Below, in pieces: positions 42,007-52,052 of a DNA stretch of 64,000 nucleotides (position 1 is its first letter; every line of letters begins with the position of its first letter). Below the pieces are notes generated by a model. The model searched no databases and was not told the origin of the DNA. It saw nothing but the letters and a program-made list of their open reading frames with translations. The translations under genes and the position numbers were made by a program. The stretch is from Acidimicrobiaceae bacterium (GTDB taxonomy: Bacteria; Actinomycetota; Acidimicrobiia; Acidimicrobiales; Ilumatobacteraceae), in contig JACJWG010000009.1 of the NCBI GenBank assembly GCA_020637235.1, forward strand, positions 62,001-126,000, written 5' to 3'.

Positions 42007-43014
42007 ATGCCAGGTCCCTCGCAAGCGTTCGCCGACGCCCTGCGGCGCGTCGTCGACGGCGCGATCGAGGCGCCCGTCGTCACGAGCTACACGCGCATCG
42101 GCGCCGAGATCCGGTCACGACTCGACCACTGGTCCGCGCCCCGACCCGGTTCACTCGGCGGTCGGGTGGTGCTGCTCACGGGCGGCACGTCCGGGTTGGG
42201 CCGGGCGGCCGCCTCGGCGTTGGCCGGCGCCGGGGCATGCGTGGTGATCACCGGACGCACGGCGATGCGTAGCCGCGAGGTCGCAGCGCAACTCGCTCGC
42301 ACGAGCGGCGGGCGGGTGGAGGCCGAGTCGTGTGATCTCGGCGACCTCGATGCGGTACGAGCACTCGCCGAGCGTGTGCTCGCCCGTCACGACCGGCTCG
42401 ATGTGCTGGTGCACAACGCCGGCGCGTTGTCGGCCACACGACACGAGTCGCCGCAGGGTTTCGAGCACACCGTCGCGAGCCAGGTGTACGGACCGTTCGT
42501 GCTCACGACGGCGTTGCTGCCGCTGGTGCAGGCGACCGGATCCGGCCGGGTGCTCACCGTGTCGTCCGGTGGCATGTACACCTCTCGACTCGAGGTGGAG
42601 CACCTGGAGATGTCGCCGACCGCGTACCGGGGTGCCGAGCAGTACGCACGAGCCAAGCGCGCCCAGGTGACGCTGAACGAGATGTGGGCGGAGCGCACGT
42701 CGGACGTGGTGTTCCACGCGATGCATCCGGGCTGGGCCGACACGCCCGGCGTGGCCGAATCGCTGCCCGCGTTCCGACGTGCCGTCGGGCCGCTGCTGCG
42801 CACCGCCGCCCAGGGTGCCGACACGCTGGTGTGGCTCGCCGCCGGCGACCACGAGCCACTCGCGTCGAGCGGCGGGTTCTGGCTCGATCGGCGCCGGCGC
42901 GGACTGCACCGGCTGCCGCACACCGCGCTGAGCGACACGCCGGCACGTCGAGATGCGCTGTGGCGGCTCGTCGCCGAACGCGCCGGGGTCGACACCGTGC
43001 CGGTGCGAGGCTGA
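42007..43014 (+). CDS. Short-chain dehydrogenase/reductase
   Basis: This 335-residue SDR has the cofactor motif TGGTSGLG near residue 58, LVHNAG, VSSGG and YARAK (Tyr213, Lys217), all in the right order. The N-terminal 50 residues extend beyond the classical SDR fold, as in the DHRS12-like group. The substrate is unknown. The place among lipid genes suggests a lipid alcohol or ketone. It overlaps no gene but is 5 nt from the PhyH gene. Confidence 0.88.
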   Translation: MPGPSQAFADALRRVVDGAIEAPVVTSYTRIGAEIRSRLDHWSAPRPGSLGGRVVLLTGGTSGLGRAAASALAGAGACVVITGRTAMRSREVAAQLARTSGGRVEAESCDLGDLDAVRALAERVLARHDRLDVLVHNAGALSATRHESPQGFEHTVASQVYGPFVLTTALLPLVQATGSGRVLTVSSGGMYTSRLEVEHLEMSPTAYRGAEQYARAKRAQVTLNEMWAERTSDVVFHAMHPGWADTPGVAESLPAFRRAVGPLLRTAAQGADTLVWLAAGDHEPLASSGGFWLDRRRRGLHRLPHTALSDTPARRDALWRLVAERAGVDTVPVRG

Positions 43015-43018
43015 CCAG

Positions 43019-43942
43019 ATGAGCCACGCATCCTCCTTCGTCGAACAGGGCTACCTCGTGGTGCCCGACCTCGTCGACGCAACCGACCGACGCGAGGTCG
43101 TGGCCGACATCGCCCGGTTCGTGCGTGGCGAGTACCCGGTGCTCGGTGCGCCCGATGTGCCGCCCGGCCTCGACGACGAGACGGCCAGCCAGCAGGTGCT
43201 CGCCATCCACTTCCCGCACTGGGTGAGCCCGGTGGCCGCACGCATGCTGGTGCACCCGGGCATCGCCGCCGTGCTGGCCGAGATCACCGGTGCCCATCTG
43301 CCCTCCTGGGACGGTGCGGTGAAGGCCTGCCAGTCGATGCTGTTCGTGAAGGGGCCGGGCATGCCGGGGCAGGCGTGGCACCAGGACGAGCGGTACATCC
43401 CCACCCGCGATCGTTCGCTGGTCGGTGCGTGGATCGCCCTCGACGACGCGACCGTCGACAACGGCTGCCTGTGGGTACTGCCGCGATCGCACCGCACCGG
43501 ATTCCTGCATCCCACACGAGCGCACGGACGGCCCGACGAATTCGACACCGCCGACGAGGCGTACGGCTTCGACGACAGTGGCGCGGTGGCAGTGGAGGTG
43601 CCCGCCGGGTCGGTCGTGTTCTTCAACGGGTACCTGCTGCACCGATCGTTGCGCAACCGCAGCGGGGGCTTCCGTCGGGCGCTGGTGAACCACTACCTGA
43701 ACGCGTGGTCGTTGTTGCCGTGGCACCCGGGCGGCGAGGTGCCGGGTGGGGCGATCCCCACGCTCGACAACCGGGCGATCGTGCCGCTCGGCCACGACCC
43801 CTACGCTGCGAAGGGCATCGATCCGCATCCCGATCGTTGTTTCGTGCGTCCGCTGCCCGGTCAGCGTTGGGCCGTCGACGCCGGGGTGCCCGACGACCCG
43901 GCCGGTGCCGTCACGGATCAGGCGAACAGCTCGAACAGCTGA
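43019..43942 (+). CDS. Phytanoyl-CoA dioxygenase (PhyH) family protein
   Basis: This 307-residue Fe(II)/2-oxoglutarate oxygenase has WHQDERY with the HxD iron pair (His121, Asp123) and a distal His in LLHRSLRNRS. RRALVNHYLNAW carries the Arg for 2-oxoglutarate. Members hydroxylate alpha carbons of acyl-CoA or other small molecules; the substrate is open. Its last 25 bp overlap the convergent F420 oxidoreductase gene, so the transcripts are antisense there. Confidence 0.88.
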   Translation: MSHASSFVEQGYLVVPDLVDATDRREVVADIARFVRGEYPVLGAPDVPPGLDDETASQQVLAIHFPHWVSPVAARMLVHPGIAAVLAEITGAHLPSWDGAVKACQSMLFVKGPGMPGQAWHQDERYIPTRDRSLVGAWIALDDATVDNGCLWVLPRSHRTGFLHPTRAHGRPDEFDTADEAYGFDDSGAVAVEVPAGSVVFFNGYLLHRSLRNRSGGFRRALVNHYLNAWSLLPWHPGGEVPGGAIPTLDNRAIVPLGHDPYAAKGIDPHPDRCFVRPLPGQRWAVDAGVPDDPAGAVTDQANSSNS

Positions 43943-44817
43943 CCGATGGCGTGCAGCTGGCCGCCGCCGGTGCTCGACATCACGGCGATGGGCAGCACGC
44001 CGGTGTCGAACCACGCCTCGAGCTGGTCGCGCACCTCGGTCGGCGAGCCCGAGATGGTGCAGTCGTCGAGCCACCGGTCGGTCATCAGCCCGGGCAGCGC
44101 CTCGCGGTCGCCGGCGGCGAGGGCGGCCTCGATCGCCACCATCTCCTCCTCGTAGCCCGCCGCTTTCCAGTAGTTGCGGTAGTTCGGCAGTACGACGTAG
44201 CCGCCGAGTGTGCGGCGATGGATCGCCCGTGCTGCATGCCGATCGGCGTCGATCACGGTCGGCACCATGTTGGCGAGGAAGAACCCCTCGCGTCGGTCGG
44301 CTGGGATACGGGTCACCTGCGTCGGCATGTGCGATCGCGAGGCGTTGGCCCAGATCGCGCCGTCGGCGACCTCGACGGCGAGGTCGAGCATCTTGTCCCG
44401 CAACGTGGCGAGCCAGATCGGCGGCAGGGCGCCGGCGGGCCGCTCGCTGCCGCGGATGCCCTCGACGTAGCGCCGCATGTCGCCGAGCGGCTTGCCGGTC
44501 GAGATGCCGAGTCGGTCCATGGCGGGCGCGTGGCTGACCCCGAGCCCGAGGCGGAACCGTCCTCCGCTCACCTCGGCGAGGTGCCCGGCGGTGATCGCCA
44601 CCTCGGCGTGGTGCGAGTGATAGATGGGCTGGATGCTCGTCCAGAACGGGATCTCGTGGGTGACGTGGGCGAGCGAGCCGCACAGGGCCAGGTTGCCGTG
44701 CACACCGGGGCTCGCGAGCCCGGCGAAGCCACGTCGGTCGGCCTCGGCGGCCACCTCGAGCAGCGGGTTGCGTTTGGTGGGCGTACCGATCACGCTGAGC
44801 GCGGGGAGACGGGTCAT
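43918..44817 (-). CDS. LLM-family (luciferase-like) F420-dependent oxidoreductase
   Basis: This 299-residue protein has the bacterial luciferase-like TIM barrel: WTSIQPIYHSHHAEVAITAG, then SGGRFRLGLGVSHAP, which are family blocks for cofactor binding. F420 rather than FMN is inferred from the family in actinobacteria and from npdG at 28.2 kb. The substrate is unknown. ATG 44817 is used; TACGGT ends 6 nt upstream, so it is probably leaderless. It is divergent from pimA and overlaps the PhyH gene by 25 bp at the 3' end. Confidence 0.87.
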   Translation of the reverse strand: MTRLPALSVIGTPTKRNPLLEVAAEADRRGFAGLASPGVHGNLALCGSLAHVTHEIPFWTSIQPIYHSHHAEVAITAGHLAEVSGGRFRLGLGVSHAPAMDRLGISTGKPLGDMRRYVEGIRGSERPAGALPPIWLATLRDKMLDLAVEVADGAIWANASRSHMPTQVTRIPADRREGFFLANMVPTVIDADRHAARAIHRRTLGGYVVLPNYRNYWKAAGYEEEMVAIEAALAAGDREALPGLMTDRWLDDCTISGSPTEVRDQLEAWFDTGVLPIAVMSSTGGGQLHAIGQLFELFA

Positions 44818-44823
44818 GCCCGA

Positions 44824-44829
44824 ACCGTA
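44824..44829 (-). promoter_or_regulatory. Putative -10 of leaderless LLM oxidoreductase gene
   Basis: On the minus strand TACGGT ends 6 nt before ATG 44817. Confidence 0.5.
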
Positions 44830-44863
44830 GGGTGAGCGGGTCGCTCGCGGCGTGTCGGCCGGG

Positions 44864-44869
44864 TACCGT
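44864..44869 (+). promoter_or_regulatory. Putative -10 of leaderless pimA
   Basis: TACCGT ends 6 nt before ATG 44876 with no ribosome site between them. It is divergent from the LLM promoter 35 bp away. Confidence 0.5.
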
Positions 44870-44875
44870 GGGCCG

Positions 44876-46090
44876 ATGCCCGAGCGCGCGCACGCCGAGG
44901 AAGTCGGCCGCGAGCTGCCCGAGCACCGCCTGCTGCGCGTCGGCATGGTGTGCCCGTACAGCCTGTCGGTGCCGGGCGGGGTGCAGGCACAGGTGATGGG
45001 TCTGGCCCGTGAACTCCGCCGCTCCGGGATCGAGGTGCGCGTGCTCGCCCCCTGCGACGGACCGCCGCCGGCCACGTTCGTCACCCCGCTCGGCGACAGC
45101 CTGCCCACGAGTGCGAACGGGTCGATCGCACCGCTCGCTCCCGACCCCTCGTGCCAGCTGCGCATGATCCGGGCGCTCACCGAGGAGGAGTTCGACGTGC
45201 TCCACCTGCACGAGCCGTTCATCCCCGGGCCCACCCAGACCGCCACGTTGCTGCACACGGCACCGATCATCGCGACGTTCCACTCGGCGGGTGACAGCGC
45301 CGCGTACCGGTATCTGCGTCGACCGGTGCTCGCCGCCAGCCACCGGCTCGCGCACCGTGTCGCCGTGTCGAAAGACGCCGAAGAGCTCGTCAAGCGGTAC
45401 ATCGGGGGCGAGTACGAGATCCTGTTCAACGGCGTCGAGCTCGAGCAGTACCGCGAGGCCCGGCCGCACCCGAGTGAGGGACCGACGATCTTCTTCCTCG
45501 GCCGTCACGAGGAACGCAAAGGGCTCGACGTGCTGCTCGCCGCGATGCGGCAGTTGCCCGACGACGTGCGGCTGTGGGTGGCGGGCACCGGTCCCGACAC
45601 CGCCCGGCTGCAGGCGCAGTACGCCGACGACCGCCGGATCGAGTGGCTCGGGCGGGTGAGCGACGCCGACAAGGTGGCACGCCTCACCGGCGCGACGGTG
45701 TTCTGCGCGCCATCGCTGCACGGCGAGTCGTTCGGAGTGGTGCTGATCGAGGCGATGGCGGCGGGCACGGCGATCGTGGCGAGCGGGCTCGACGGCTACC
45801 GCAACGTGGCCACCGACGGCGTCGACGCGGTGCTCGTCGAACCGGGCGACGTGCAGGCGCTGGTCGACGGCCTGAAGCGCGTGCTGTACGACGCCGAGCT
45901 CCGCGACCGGCTGATCGCCGCCGGCGGACCGCGCGCCGAGCAGTTCTCGATGCGCCGCCTGGCCGCCCTCTACGCCGCGCACTACCGGCGCATCGCCGCC
46001 GACCGCGCCGAGCGCCGTCGCATGCTGGACGAGGCGAGAGAGCGTCGTCGCGTGTCTCGTATGCTGGCCCGAGCCATCGGTCGACGCTGA
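44876..46090 (+). CDS. pimA: PimA, phosphatidylinositol alpha-mannosyltransferase
   Basis: This 404-residue GT4 glycosyltransferase has the lipid-binding N-terminus CPYSLSVPGGVQAQVMGLAR and the GDP-mannose region FFLGRHEERKGLDVLL. ESFGVVLIEAMAAGTAIVAS carries the EX7E motif. It adds the first mannose of phosphatidylinositol mannosides on the cytoplasmic face. The C-terminal 30 residues are Arg-rich. The synteny with pgsA and the acyltransferase supports the name. GTG 44852 is a longer alternative start. Confidence 0.92.
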   Translation: MPERAHAEEVGRELPEHRLLRVGMVCPYSLSVPGGVQAQVMGLARELRRSGIEVRVLAPCDGPPPATFVTPLGDSLPTSANGSIAPLAPDPSCQLRMIRALTEEEFDVLHLHEPFIPGPTQTATLLHTAPIIATFHSAGDSAAYRYLRRPVLAASHRLAHRVAVSKDAEELVKRYIGGEYEILFNGVELEQYREARPHPSEGPTIFFLGRHEERKGLDVLLAAMRQLPDDVRLWVAGTGPDTARLQAQYADDRRIEWLGRVSDADKVARLTGATVFCAPSLHGESFGVVLIEAMAAGTAIVASGLDGYRNVATDGVDAVLVEPGDVQALVDGLKRVLYDAELRDRLIAAGGPRAEQFSMRRLAALYAAHYRRIAADRAERRRMLDEARERRRVSRMLARAIGRR

Positions 46091-46119
46091 CCGGTGGCCC
46101 TCCGAGAAAGGAAGCCGCC

Positions 46120-46668
46120 ATGCTCTGGGTGATCCTCGCGATCGTCGTGCTGCTGGTGATCTTCGTGATCGTCACCTACAACGGCCTCATCCGCAGCCGC
46201 AACCAGGTCGAGAACGCGTGGTCGCAGATCGACGTCCAGTTGAAGCGGCGCATCGATCTCATCCCCAACCTCGTCGAGACGGTGAAGGGGTACGCGGCGC
46301 ACGAGAAGGACACGCTCGATGCCGTGATCAAGGCCCGCAACGCGGCCATGTCGGCGCCGGCCGATCCCCACGCGCAGGCGAACGCCGACACACAGATGAC
46401 CGGTGCGCTCCGGCAGTTGTTCGCCCTGTCCGAGTCGTACCCCGACCTGAAGGCCAACCAGAACTTCCTGGCGCTGCAGGAGGAACTGAGTGCCACCGAG
46501 GGTCGCGTCGCCTATGCGCGGCAGTTCTACAACGACACCGTCTTGAACTACAACAACAAGATCCAGTCGTTCCCGACGCTGATCTTCGCCAACATGTTGA
46601 AGTTCGACAAGCGGGAGTACTTCGAGGCCGACGAGGGCGCGAGCGAGGTCCCGAAGATCGGGTTCTGA
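46120..46668 (+). CDS. LemA-family membrane protein
   Basis: This 182-residue protein has an N-terminal transmembrane helix (ILAIVVLLVIFVIVTYNGLI) and the LemA helical domain (RSRNQVENAWSQIDVQLKRR, then IDLIPNLVETVKGYA and ARQFYNDTVLNYNN). LemA proteins are common in bacteria; no molecular function is established, though some occur with HtpX-like proteases. An HtpX homologue lies 2.8 kb downstream. AAAGGA precedes the ATG by about 9 nt. Confidence 0.92.
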   Translation: MLWVILAIVVLLVIFVIVTYNGLIRSRNQVENAWSQIDVQLKRRIDLIPNLVETVKGYAAHEKDTLDAVIKARNAAMSAPADPHAQANADTQMTGALRQLFALSESYPDLKANQNFLALQEELSATEGRVAYARQFYNDTVLNYNNKIQSFPTLIFANMLKFDKREYFEADEGASEVPKIGF

Positions 46669-46788
46669 CCGATCGTCCTTCCGGACGGGCCCGCCGCCCG
46701 GCTCGGGATGCGGGAGCGTCCGCACCCTACGATCGCCGCCGCGGGCCCCGGCCCGTGCTCGACGTACCGTCCGGAGGAGGACCCCCAC

Positions 46789-48036
46789 ATGTCAGAAGCC
46801 TGGATCATCGACGCCTGCCGCACGCCGCGCGGCATCGGCAAGGTCGGCAAGGGCGCGCTGGCCGACATCCACCCGCAGCAGCTCGCCGCCACGGTGCTGT
46901 CGGCCATCCGCGACCGCAACGACCTCGACACGGCCAGCGTCGACGACGTCATCTTCGGCACCTCGATGCAGGTGGGCACCCAGGGCGGCGACCTCGCCCG
47001 CATGGCACTGCTCGACGCCGGCTACGACGTGAAGGCGTCGGGTGTCACCCTCGACCGCTTCTGCGGCTCGGGCATCACGACCACCAACCTGGCCGCGGCC
47101 TCGATCATGTCGGGTCTCGAGGACGTCGTCATCGCCGGCGGGTGCGAGATGATGTCGCTGCATCCTGCGCTCGGGGCGGCCCAGGCCGGCGTGCGCGGCC
47201 CGTTGATGGACGCCGGCAACGAGCGCCTCCGCGCCGCCCACCCCCAGACTCATCAGGGCGTGGCCGCCGATGCGATCGCGTCGATGGAGCAGATCCCGCG
47301 CGAAGCGCTCGACGCGCTGGCCTTCGAGTCGCAGCAGCGCGCTGCTCGCGCCATCGCCGAGGGTCGTTTCGACAAGAGCCTGGTGCCGGTGTACAAGCAG
47401 GACGGGTCGCTCGCGCTGGATCGGGAGGAGTTCCCCCGGCCGCAGACCACGCTGGAGGGCCTGGCCCAGCTGGCGCCGTCGTTCGCAGCGATGGCCGACG
47501 TCCCCCTCGACGACCAGGGCACCACCTTGCGCGGCATGGTGCTCGCCCGGTACCCCGATCTGCAGATCGAGCACGTGCACCACGCCGGCAACAGCTCGGG
47601 CGTGGTGGACGGCGCAGCGGCGATCCTGCTGGCCAGCGCCGATGCCGCCAAGGCCAACAACTGGACGCCTCGGGCGCGAGTCGTGGCCGTCGCCAACATC
47701 GGCGACGACCCCACACTGATGCTCAACGCGCCGGTGCCAGCGGCGAAGAAGGTGCTCGCGAAGGCCGGCCTGTCGATCGACGACATCGACCTGTTCGAGA
47801 TCAACGAGGCGTTCGCCGTGGTGGCCGAGAAGTTCATCCGCGATCTCGACCTCGACCGCGACAAGGTGAACGTGAACGGTGGTGCGATGGCGCTCGGTCA
47901 CCCGATCGCCGCGACCGGCGCGATGCTGATCGGCACCGTGCTCGACGAGCTCGAGCGCACCGGCGGCCGCTACGGCCTGGTGACGATGTGCGCCGCCGGT
48001 GGCATGGCGCCCGCGGTGATCATCGAGCGCGTCTGA
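46789..48036 (+). CDS. Acetyl-CoA acetyltransferase (thiolase)
   Basis: This 415-residue thiolase has the nucleophile in LDRFCGSGI (about Cys92), the catalytic His in EINEAFA and GHPIAATGA, and the second Cys in MCAAGGMAP. It could work in beta-oxidation or in acetoacetyl-CoA synthesis; the direction is not clear from sequence. GGAGGAGG lies 9 nt upstream of the ATG. A thioesterase gene converges on it from the right. Confidence 0.93.
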   Translation: MSEAWIIDACRTPRGIGKVGKGALADIHPQQLAATVLSAIRDRNDLDTASVDDVIFGTSMQVGTQGGDLARMALLDAGYDVKASGVTLDRFCGSGITTTNLAAASIMSGLEDVVIAGGCEMMSLHPALGAAQAGVRGPLMDAGNERLRAAHPQTHQGVAADAIASMEQIPREALDALAFESQQRAARAIAEGRFDKSLVPVYKQDGSLALDREEFPRPQTTLEGLAQLAPSFAAMADVPLDDQGTTLRGMVLARYPDLQIEHVHHAGNSSGVVDGAAAILLASADAAKANNWTPRARVVAVANIGDDPTLMLNAPVPAAKKVLAKAGLSIDDIDLFEINEAFAVVAEKFIRDLDLDRDKVNVNGGAMALGHPIAATGAMLIGTVLDELERTGGRYGLVTMCAAGGMAPAVIIERV

Positions 48037-48048
48037 CCAGCAGGTCCG

Positions 48049-48079
48049 CCCCGCCGGCCCCGTCAGGAGGCCGGCGGGG
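48049..48079. terminator. Bidirectional terminator between thiolase and thioesterase genes
   Basis: CCCCGCCGGCC (48049-48059) pairs perfectly over 11 bp with GGCCGGCGGGG (48069-48079) around 9 bases. It overlaps the minus-strand stop codon. Confidence 0.65.
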
Positions 48080-48884
48080 TGCGGATCACGCTCGACTGGC
48101 TCGCCGTGCCGAGCAACGTGCCGTCCTCGGCCCAAAGATGGGCCCGGCCGTAGCCGAAGCCGTCCTGGATGGCGTGCACCTGCACGTCGGCGAGGACCCA
48201 TTCGGTCTCCACCAGCTTCGCCGTGCGGACGGTGTTGTCGAGGCTGTTGCCGCTGATCGGGACGCCCGACACGTTCGCGAACCCGCTCGGTACCACGTCG
48301 CCGACCATCGCCAGGTCGGCGGCATCGGGCACCTTCGGGCCGCCGGGGATCCGCAGCCAGAACGCGGCACGACCCGACGGGTCGCGATGGGTGCGCCCCT
48401 TGATCAGCTGCCGGCGCGACACCCCGTGCACGATCCGCAGGTCGAGCGCCTCGTGCACGGTGCCGATCACCGCAGGGGGCAGCTGCGGACGGGTGTCGCT
48501 CCAGTGCTTCACGTCGGGCCGGCGCGCCCAGGTGCCGGCCACGGGCAGGTCCTTGCGGCCGAGGGTGGCGAGCGCCACCAGGATCTCCTCGCCGTCGCAG
48601 GTGGCGATGCAGCGCGCCTGGCTGGTGTTCCGCCCGCTGGCAGACACGACGACCTCGAGCTCGAGATCGCCCGAGCGGGCGTGGGCGACGTACTGGGCGG
48701 TCGCCCACACCACCGGTCGGCCGGTGCCGAGCTCCATCGCAGCGATCGCCGCTGCCAGGCCGGCACCGCCGTACAGGAAGCCCCCGGCGGTCATCACGTG
48801 TGGCGCGAGCGGCAACGTCCACCTCATCGGATCGTCGCTCGCCACCAACCCCAGATACGCCTTCGTCCCAGCGAGCCCGTCCAT
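48063..48884 (-). CDS. Acyl-CoA thioesterase of the double hot-dog type (TesB-like)
   Basis: This 273-residue protein has the two-hot-dog layout: APHVMTAGGFLYGGAGLAAA in the first half and SGFANVSGVPISGNSLDNTV in the second. VWATAQYVAHARSGDLELEV matches the thioesterase strand. It probably hydrolyses acyl-CoA in the cytoplasm. A tesB-like gene is also found near pdxT in mycobacteria, so the neighbourhood supports the call. ATG 48884 is the first suitable start. Confidence 0.82.
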   Translation of the reverse strand: MDGLAGTKAYLGLVASDDPMRWTLPLAPHVMTAGGFLYGGAGLAAAIAAMELGTGRPVVWATAQYVAHARSGDLELEVVVSASGRNTSQARCIATCDGEEILVALATLGRKDLPVAGTWARRPDVKHWSDTRPQLPPAVIGTVHEALDLRIVHGVSRRQLIKGRTHRDPSGRAAFWLRIPGGPKVPDAADLAMVGDVVPSGFANVSGVPISGNSLDNTVRTAKLVETEWVLADVQVHAIQDGFGYGRAHLWAEDGTLLGTASQSSVIRTPPAS

Positions 48885-48950
48885 CGTCGGGCCATTCCAG
48901 CAGACGGGTGCCCGTGGTGACGGCCCGGGCGCCGTTACCCTGTCGGGGTC

Positions 48951-49856
48951 ATGTTCGAACTCATCCGAGCGAACCGCCGCCGCAGTGCACTGCTGGTGGT
49001 GGGGTTCGTCGCCTTCCTCGCGCTCACCGGCGCCGCGATCGGGGCTCTCACCGGGTACGGCCTGTGGGGCACGCTCATCGCGCTCGTCGTGTCCGGTGCG
49101 ATCGCGTTCGCCTCCTACTGGAAAGCCGACGCGATCGCCCTCGCCGTCAGCAGAGCGCACCCGGCCGATCCGCAGCGCTACCAACGCCTGCACAACCTCG
49201 TCGAGGGCTTGTGCATCGCGAGCGGGTTGCCGAAACCGCGCATCTACGTGGTCGACGACCCGGCGCCCAACGCGTTCGCCACCGGCCGCAACCCGCAGCA
49301 CGCCGCGATCGCGGTCACCTCCGGGCTGCTCGAGAAGCTCGACCGGGTCGAGCTCGAGGGCGTGCTGGCCCACGAGCTGTCGCACATCCGCAACTACGAC
49401 ATCCTGGTGTCCACGCTCGCGGTCACCCTGGTGGGCGCGGTCGCGATCCTCACCGACACCGCGATCCGGCTCATGTGGTGGAACGGGGGTCGTGTGTCGC
49501 GAGACGGCGACCGGCAGAACGGCAACAACCCGCTCGCCCTCGTGGGCTTCGCGCTGTTGATCTTCGCCCCGATCCTGGCGAAGATCATGCAGGCCACGAT
49601 CAGCCGCCAGCGCGAGACGCTCGCCGACGTGAGCGCCTGCCAGATGACGCGGTACCCGCCCGGGCTGATCTCGGCGCTCGAGAAGCTCCGCGACGACACC
49701 ACCGTCACCCACTCGGCCTCCACCGCCACGGCGCACATGTGGATCGAGCAGCCGATGGCCGGGGTGGGCGACCGCGGCAAGCTCGGCAGCTTCCACAAGC
49801 TGTTCGACACCCATCCTCCGCTCGAAGAGCGCATCGCACTGTTGAGGGAACTGTGA
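48951..49856 (+). CDS. htpX: HtpX-family membrane zinc protease
   Basis: This 301-residue M48 protease has HELSH near residues 141-145 (zinc His and catalytic Glu), with a downstream Glu in RQRETLADVSA. Two N-terminal helices (SALLVVGFVAFLALTG and GTLIALVVSGAIAF) and two more in the middle anchor it in the membrane. It degrades misfolded membrane proteins. TACCCT ends 9 nt before the ATG, so the mRNA leader is very short. The stop overlaps the next GTG by 4 nt. Confidence 0.93.
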   Translation: MFELIRANRRRSALLVVGFVAFLALTGAAIGALTGYGLWGTLIALVVSGAIAFASYWKADAIALAVSRAHPADPQRYQRLHNLVEGLCIASGLPKPRIYVVDDPAPNAFATGRNPQHAAIAVTSGLLEKLDRVELEGVLAHELSHIRNYDILVSTLAVTLVGAVAILTDTAIRLMWWNGGRVSRDGDRQNGNNPLALVGFALLIFAPILAKIMQATISRQRETLADVSACQMTRYPPGLISALEKLRDDTTVTHSASTATAHMWIEQPMAGVGDRGKLGSFHKLFDTHPPLEERIALLREL

Positions 49857-50998
49857 CCCCCATCTCCTCCACGTCCGCCCGTCCCCGTCGCCGATCGCGT
49901 CGCCGATCGCGTCGCCTGGCCGCCGGATCCGTCGTGCTCGCGAGCGTGCTCGCGGCGTGCGGTGGCGGTGACGACGATGCCGCACCCACCACGACCGAGG
50001 CGCCGGCGACCACCACGACGGAGGCGCCGGAGCCCACGACGAGCTCGACCGACGCACCCACCACCACCGAGGGCGAGGCCCCCTCGACCACCGAGGCGGA
50101 CCCGACGACCGGTCCGATCATGCCGCTCACCGGCCTGCCGCTCACCGACGAGGTGCTCGCGGCACGCCCGGCGATGGTCGTGAAGATCGACAACCACCCG
50201 CAGGCGCGGCCGCAGTTCGGGTTGAACGGCGCCGACATCGTGTTCGAGGAGAACGTCGAGAACCTCACCCGGTTCGCTGCCGTGTTCCAGACCAACGCCC
50301 CGGCGAAGGTGGGGCCGGTGCGCTCCGGCCGCACCCAGGACGTCGACCTGCTCGCCTCGTTCGACGAGCCGCTGTTCGTCTGGAGCGGCGGCAACCCGAG
50401 CGTCACGCGAGCGATCAGCTCGAGCACCCTCGTCAGCCTCAGCCCCACCACCACGCGCAACGTCGGGTTCTTCCGCGACCGTCGTGGCAACGAGGACAGC
50501 GAGCACACGCTCTACGTCGACACGATCGAGCTGTACTCGGCGTTCACACCGATCTTCAATCCGCCGCCGTCGCAACAGTTCGAGTACCGCGCGCCCGACG
50601 AGGCGTTCAACGGTGAGGCAGCGTCGGGCGTCGAGATCGAGATGGACGGTGTCGACGTCACCTGGACGTGGGACGCGGCGATCGCCGGCTACGTGCGCGA
50701 GCAGGGCGGCCGCCCCCACGAGACCGACTTCGGTCAGGTGAACGCCGCCAACGTCGTGGTGCTCGAGGTGGACTACCGGCCGAGCCCGGCCGACTCGCGC
50801 AGCCCCGAGGCGCAGACGATCGGCACCGGATCGGCGCTCGTGTTCACCGGGGGCGCGCTGATCCGGGGCACGTGGACTCGGGCCGAGGCGGCCGAGCCGT
50901 TCCAGCTGGTCGACGACAACGGCTCGGTGATCGCGCTCACCCCGGGACGTACCTGGGTCGAGCTGCCCCGTACCGGGCGCACCACACCGCTCGACTGA
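49853..50998 (+). CDS. DUF3048 lipoprotein
   Basis: This 381-residue protein has an Arg-rich N-terminus, a signal peptide and a lipobox VLASVLAACGG with Cys36. A Thr/Ala/Glu-rich linker follows. The rest matches DUF3048 (YerB family), with MVVKIDNHPQARPQFGLNGA and GPVRSGRTQDVDLL. The function is unknown. It overlaps htpX by 4 nt (GTGA), so the two are coupled. The lipid anchor needs the LspA encoded at 13.1 kb. Confidence 0.9.
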   Translation: MTPISSTSARPRRRSRRRSRRLAAGSVVLASVLAACGGGDDDAAPTTTEAPATTTTEAPEPTTSSTDAPTTTEGEAPSTTEADPTTGPIMPLTGLPLTDEVLAARPAMVVKIDNHPQARPQFGLNGADIVFEENVENLTRFAAVFQTNAPAKVGPVRSGRTQDVDLLASFDEPLFVWSGGNPSVTRAISSSTLVSLSPTTTRNVGFFRDRRGNEDSEHTLYVDTIELYSAFTPIFNPPPSQQFEYRAPDEAFNGEAASGVEIEMDGVDVTWTWDAAIAGYVREQGGRPHETDFGQVNAANVVVLEVDYRPSPADSRSPEAQTIGTGSALVFTGGALIRGTWTRAEAAEPFQLVDDNGSVIALTPGRTWVELPRTGRTTPLD

Positions 50999-51017
50999 CC
51001 CCGTCCGGCCCAGCTCG

Positions 51018-51041
51018 ACGGGTGCCGATCGCACCACCCGT
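51018..51041 (+). terminator. Possible terminator after the DUF3048 gene
   Basis: ACGGGTG (51018-51024) pairs with CACCCGT (51035-51041) around 10 bases in the gap before pdxS. Confidence 0.4.
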
Positions 51042-51089
51042 GGGTCGATCACGCCCCGAACACATCGTGGGTCGTGAGAGGTGGGCGGA

Positions 51090-51095
51090 TACGAT
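51090..51095 (+). promoter_or_regulatory. Putative -10 of leaderless pdxS
   Basis: TACGAT ends 7 nt before ATG 51103. This supports the second of two in-frame ATG codons (51094, 51103). Confidence 0.5.
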
Positions 51096-51102
51096 GTCGG
51101 CC

Positions 51103-52005
<903 letters not shown>

Positions 52006-52052
52006 CGTCGGACCGGTCGAGATGACCCGAGCGTCGGCGGAGCGGCCCCCAG

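Noticed and set aside
42554..45982. A 1142-codon minus-strand frame across SDR, PhyH and pimA
   Set aside because: Only the part at 43918-44817 in another frame is real (LLM oxidoreductase). The rest is a shadow.
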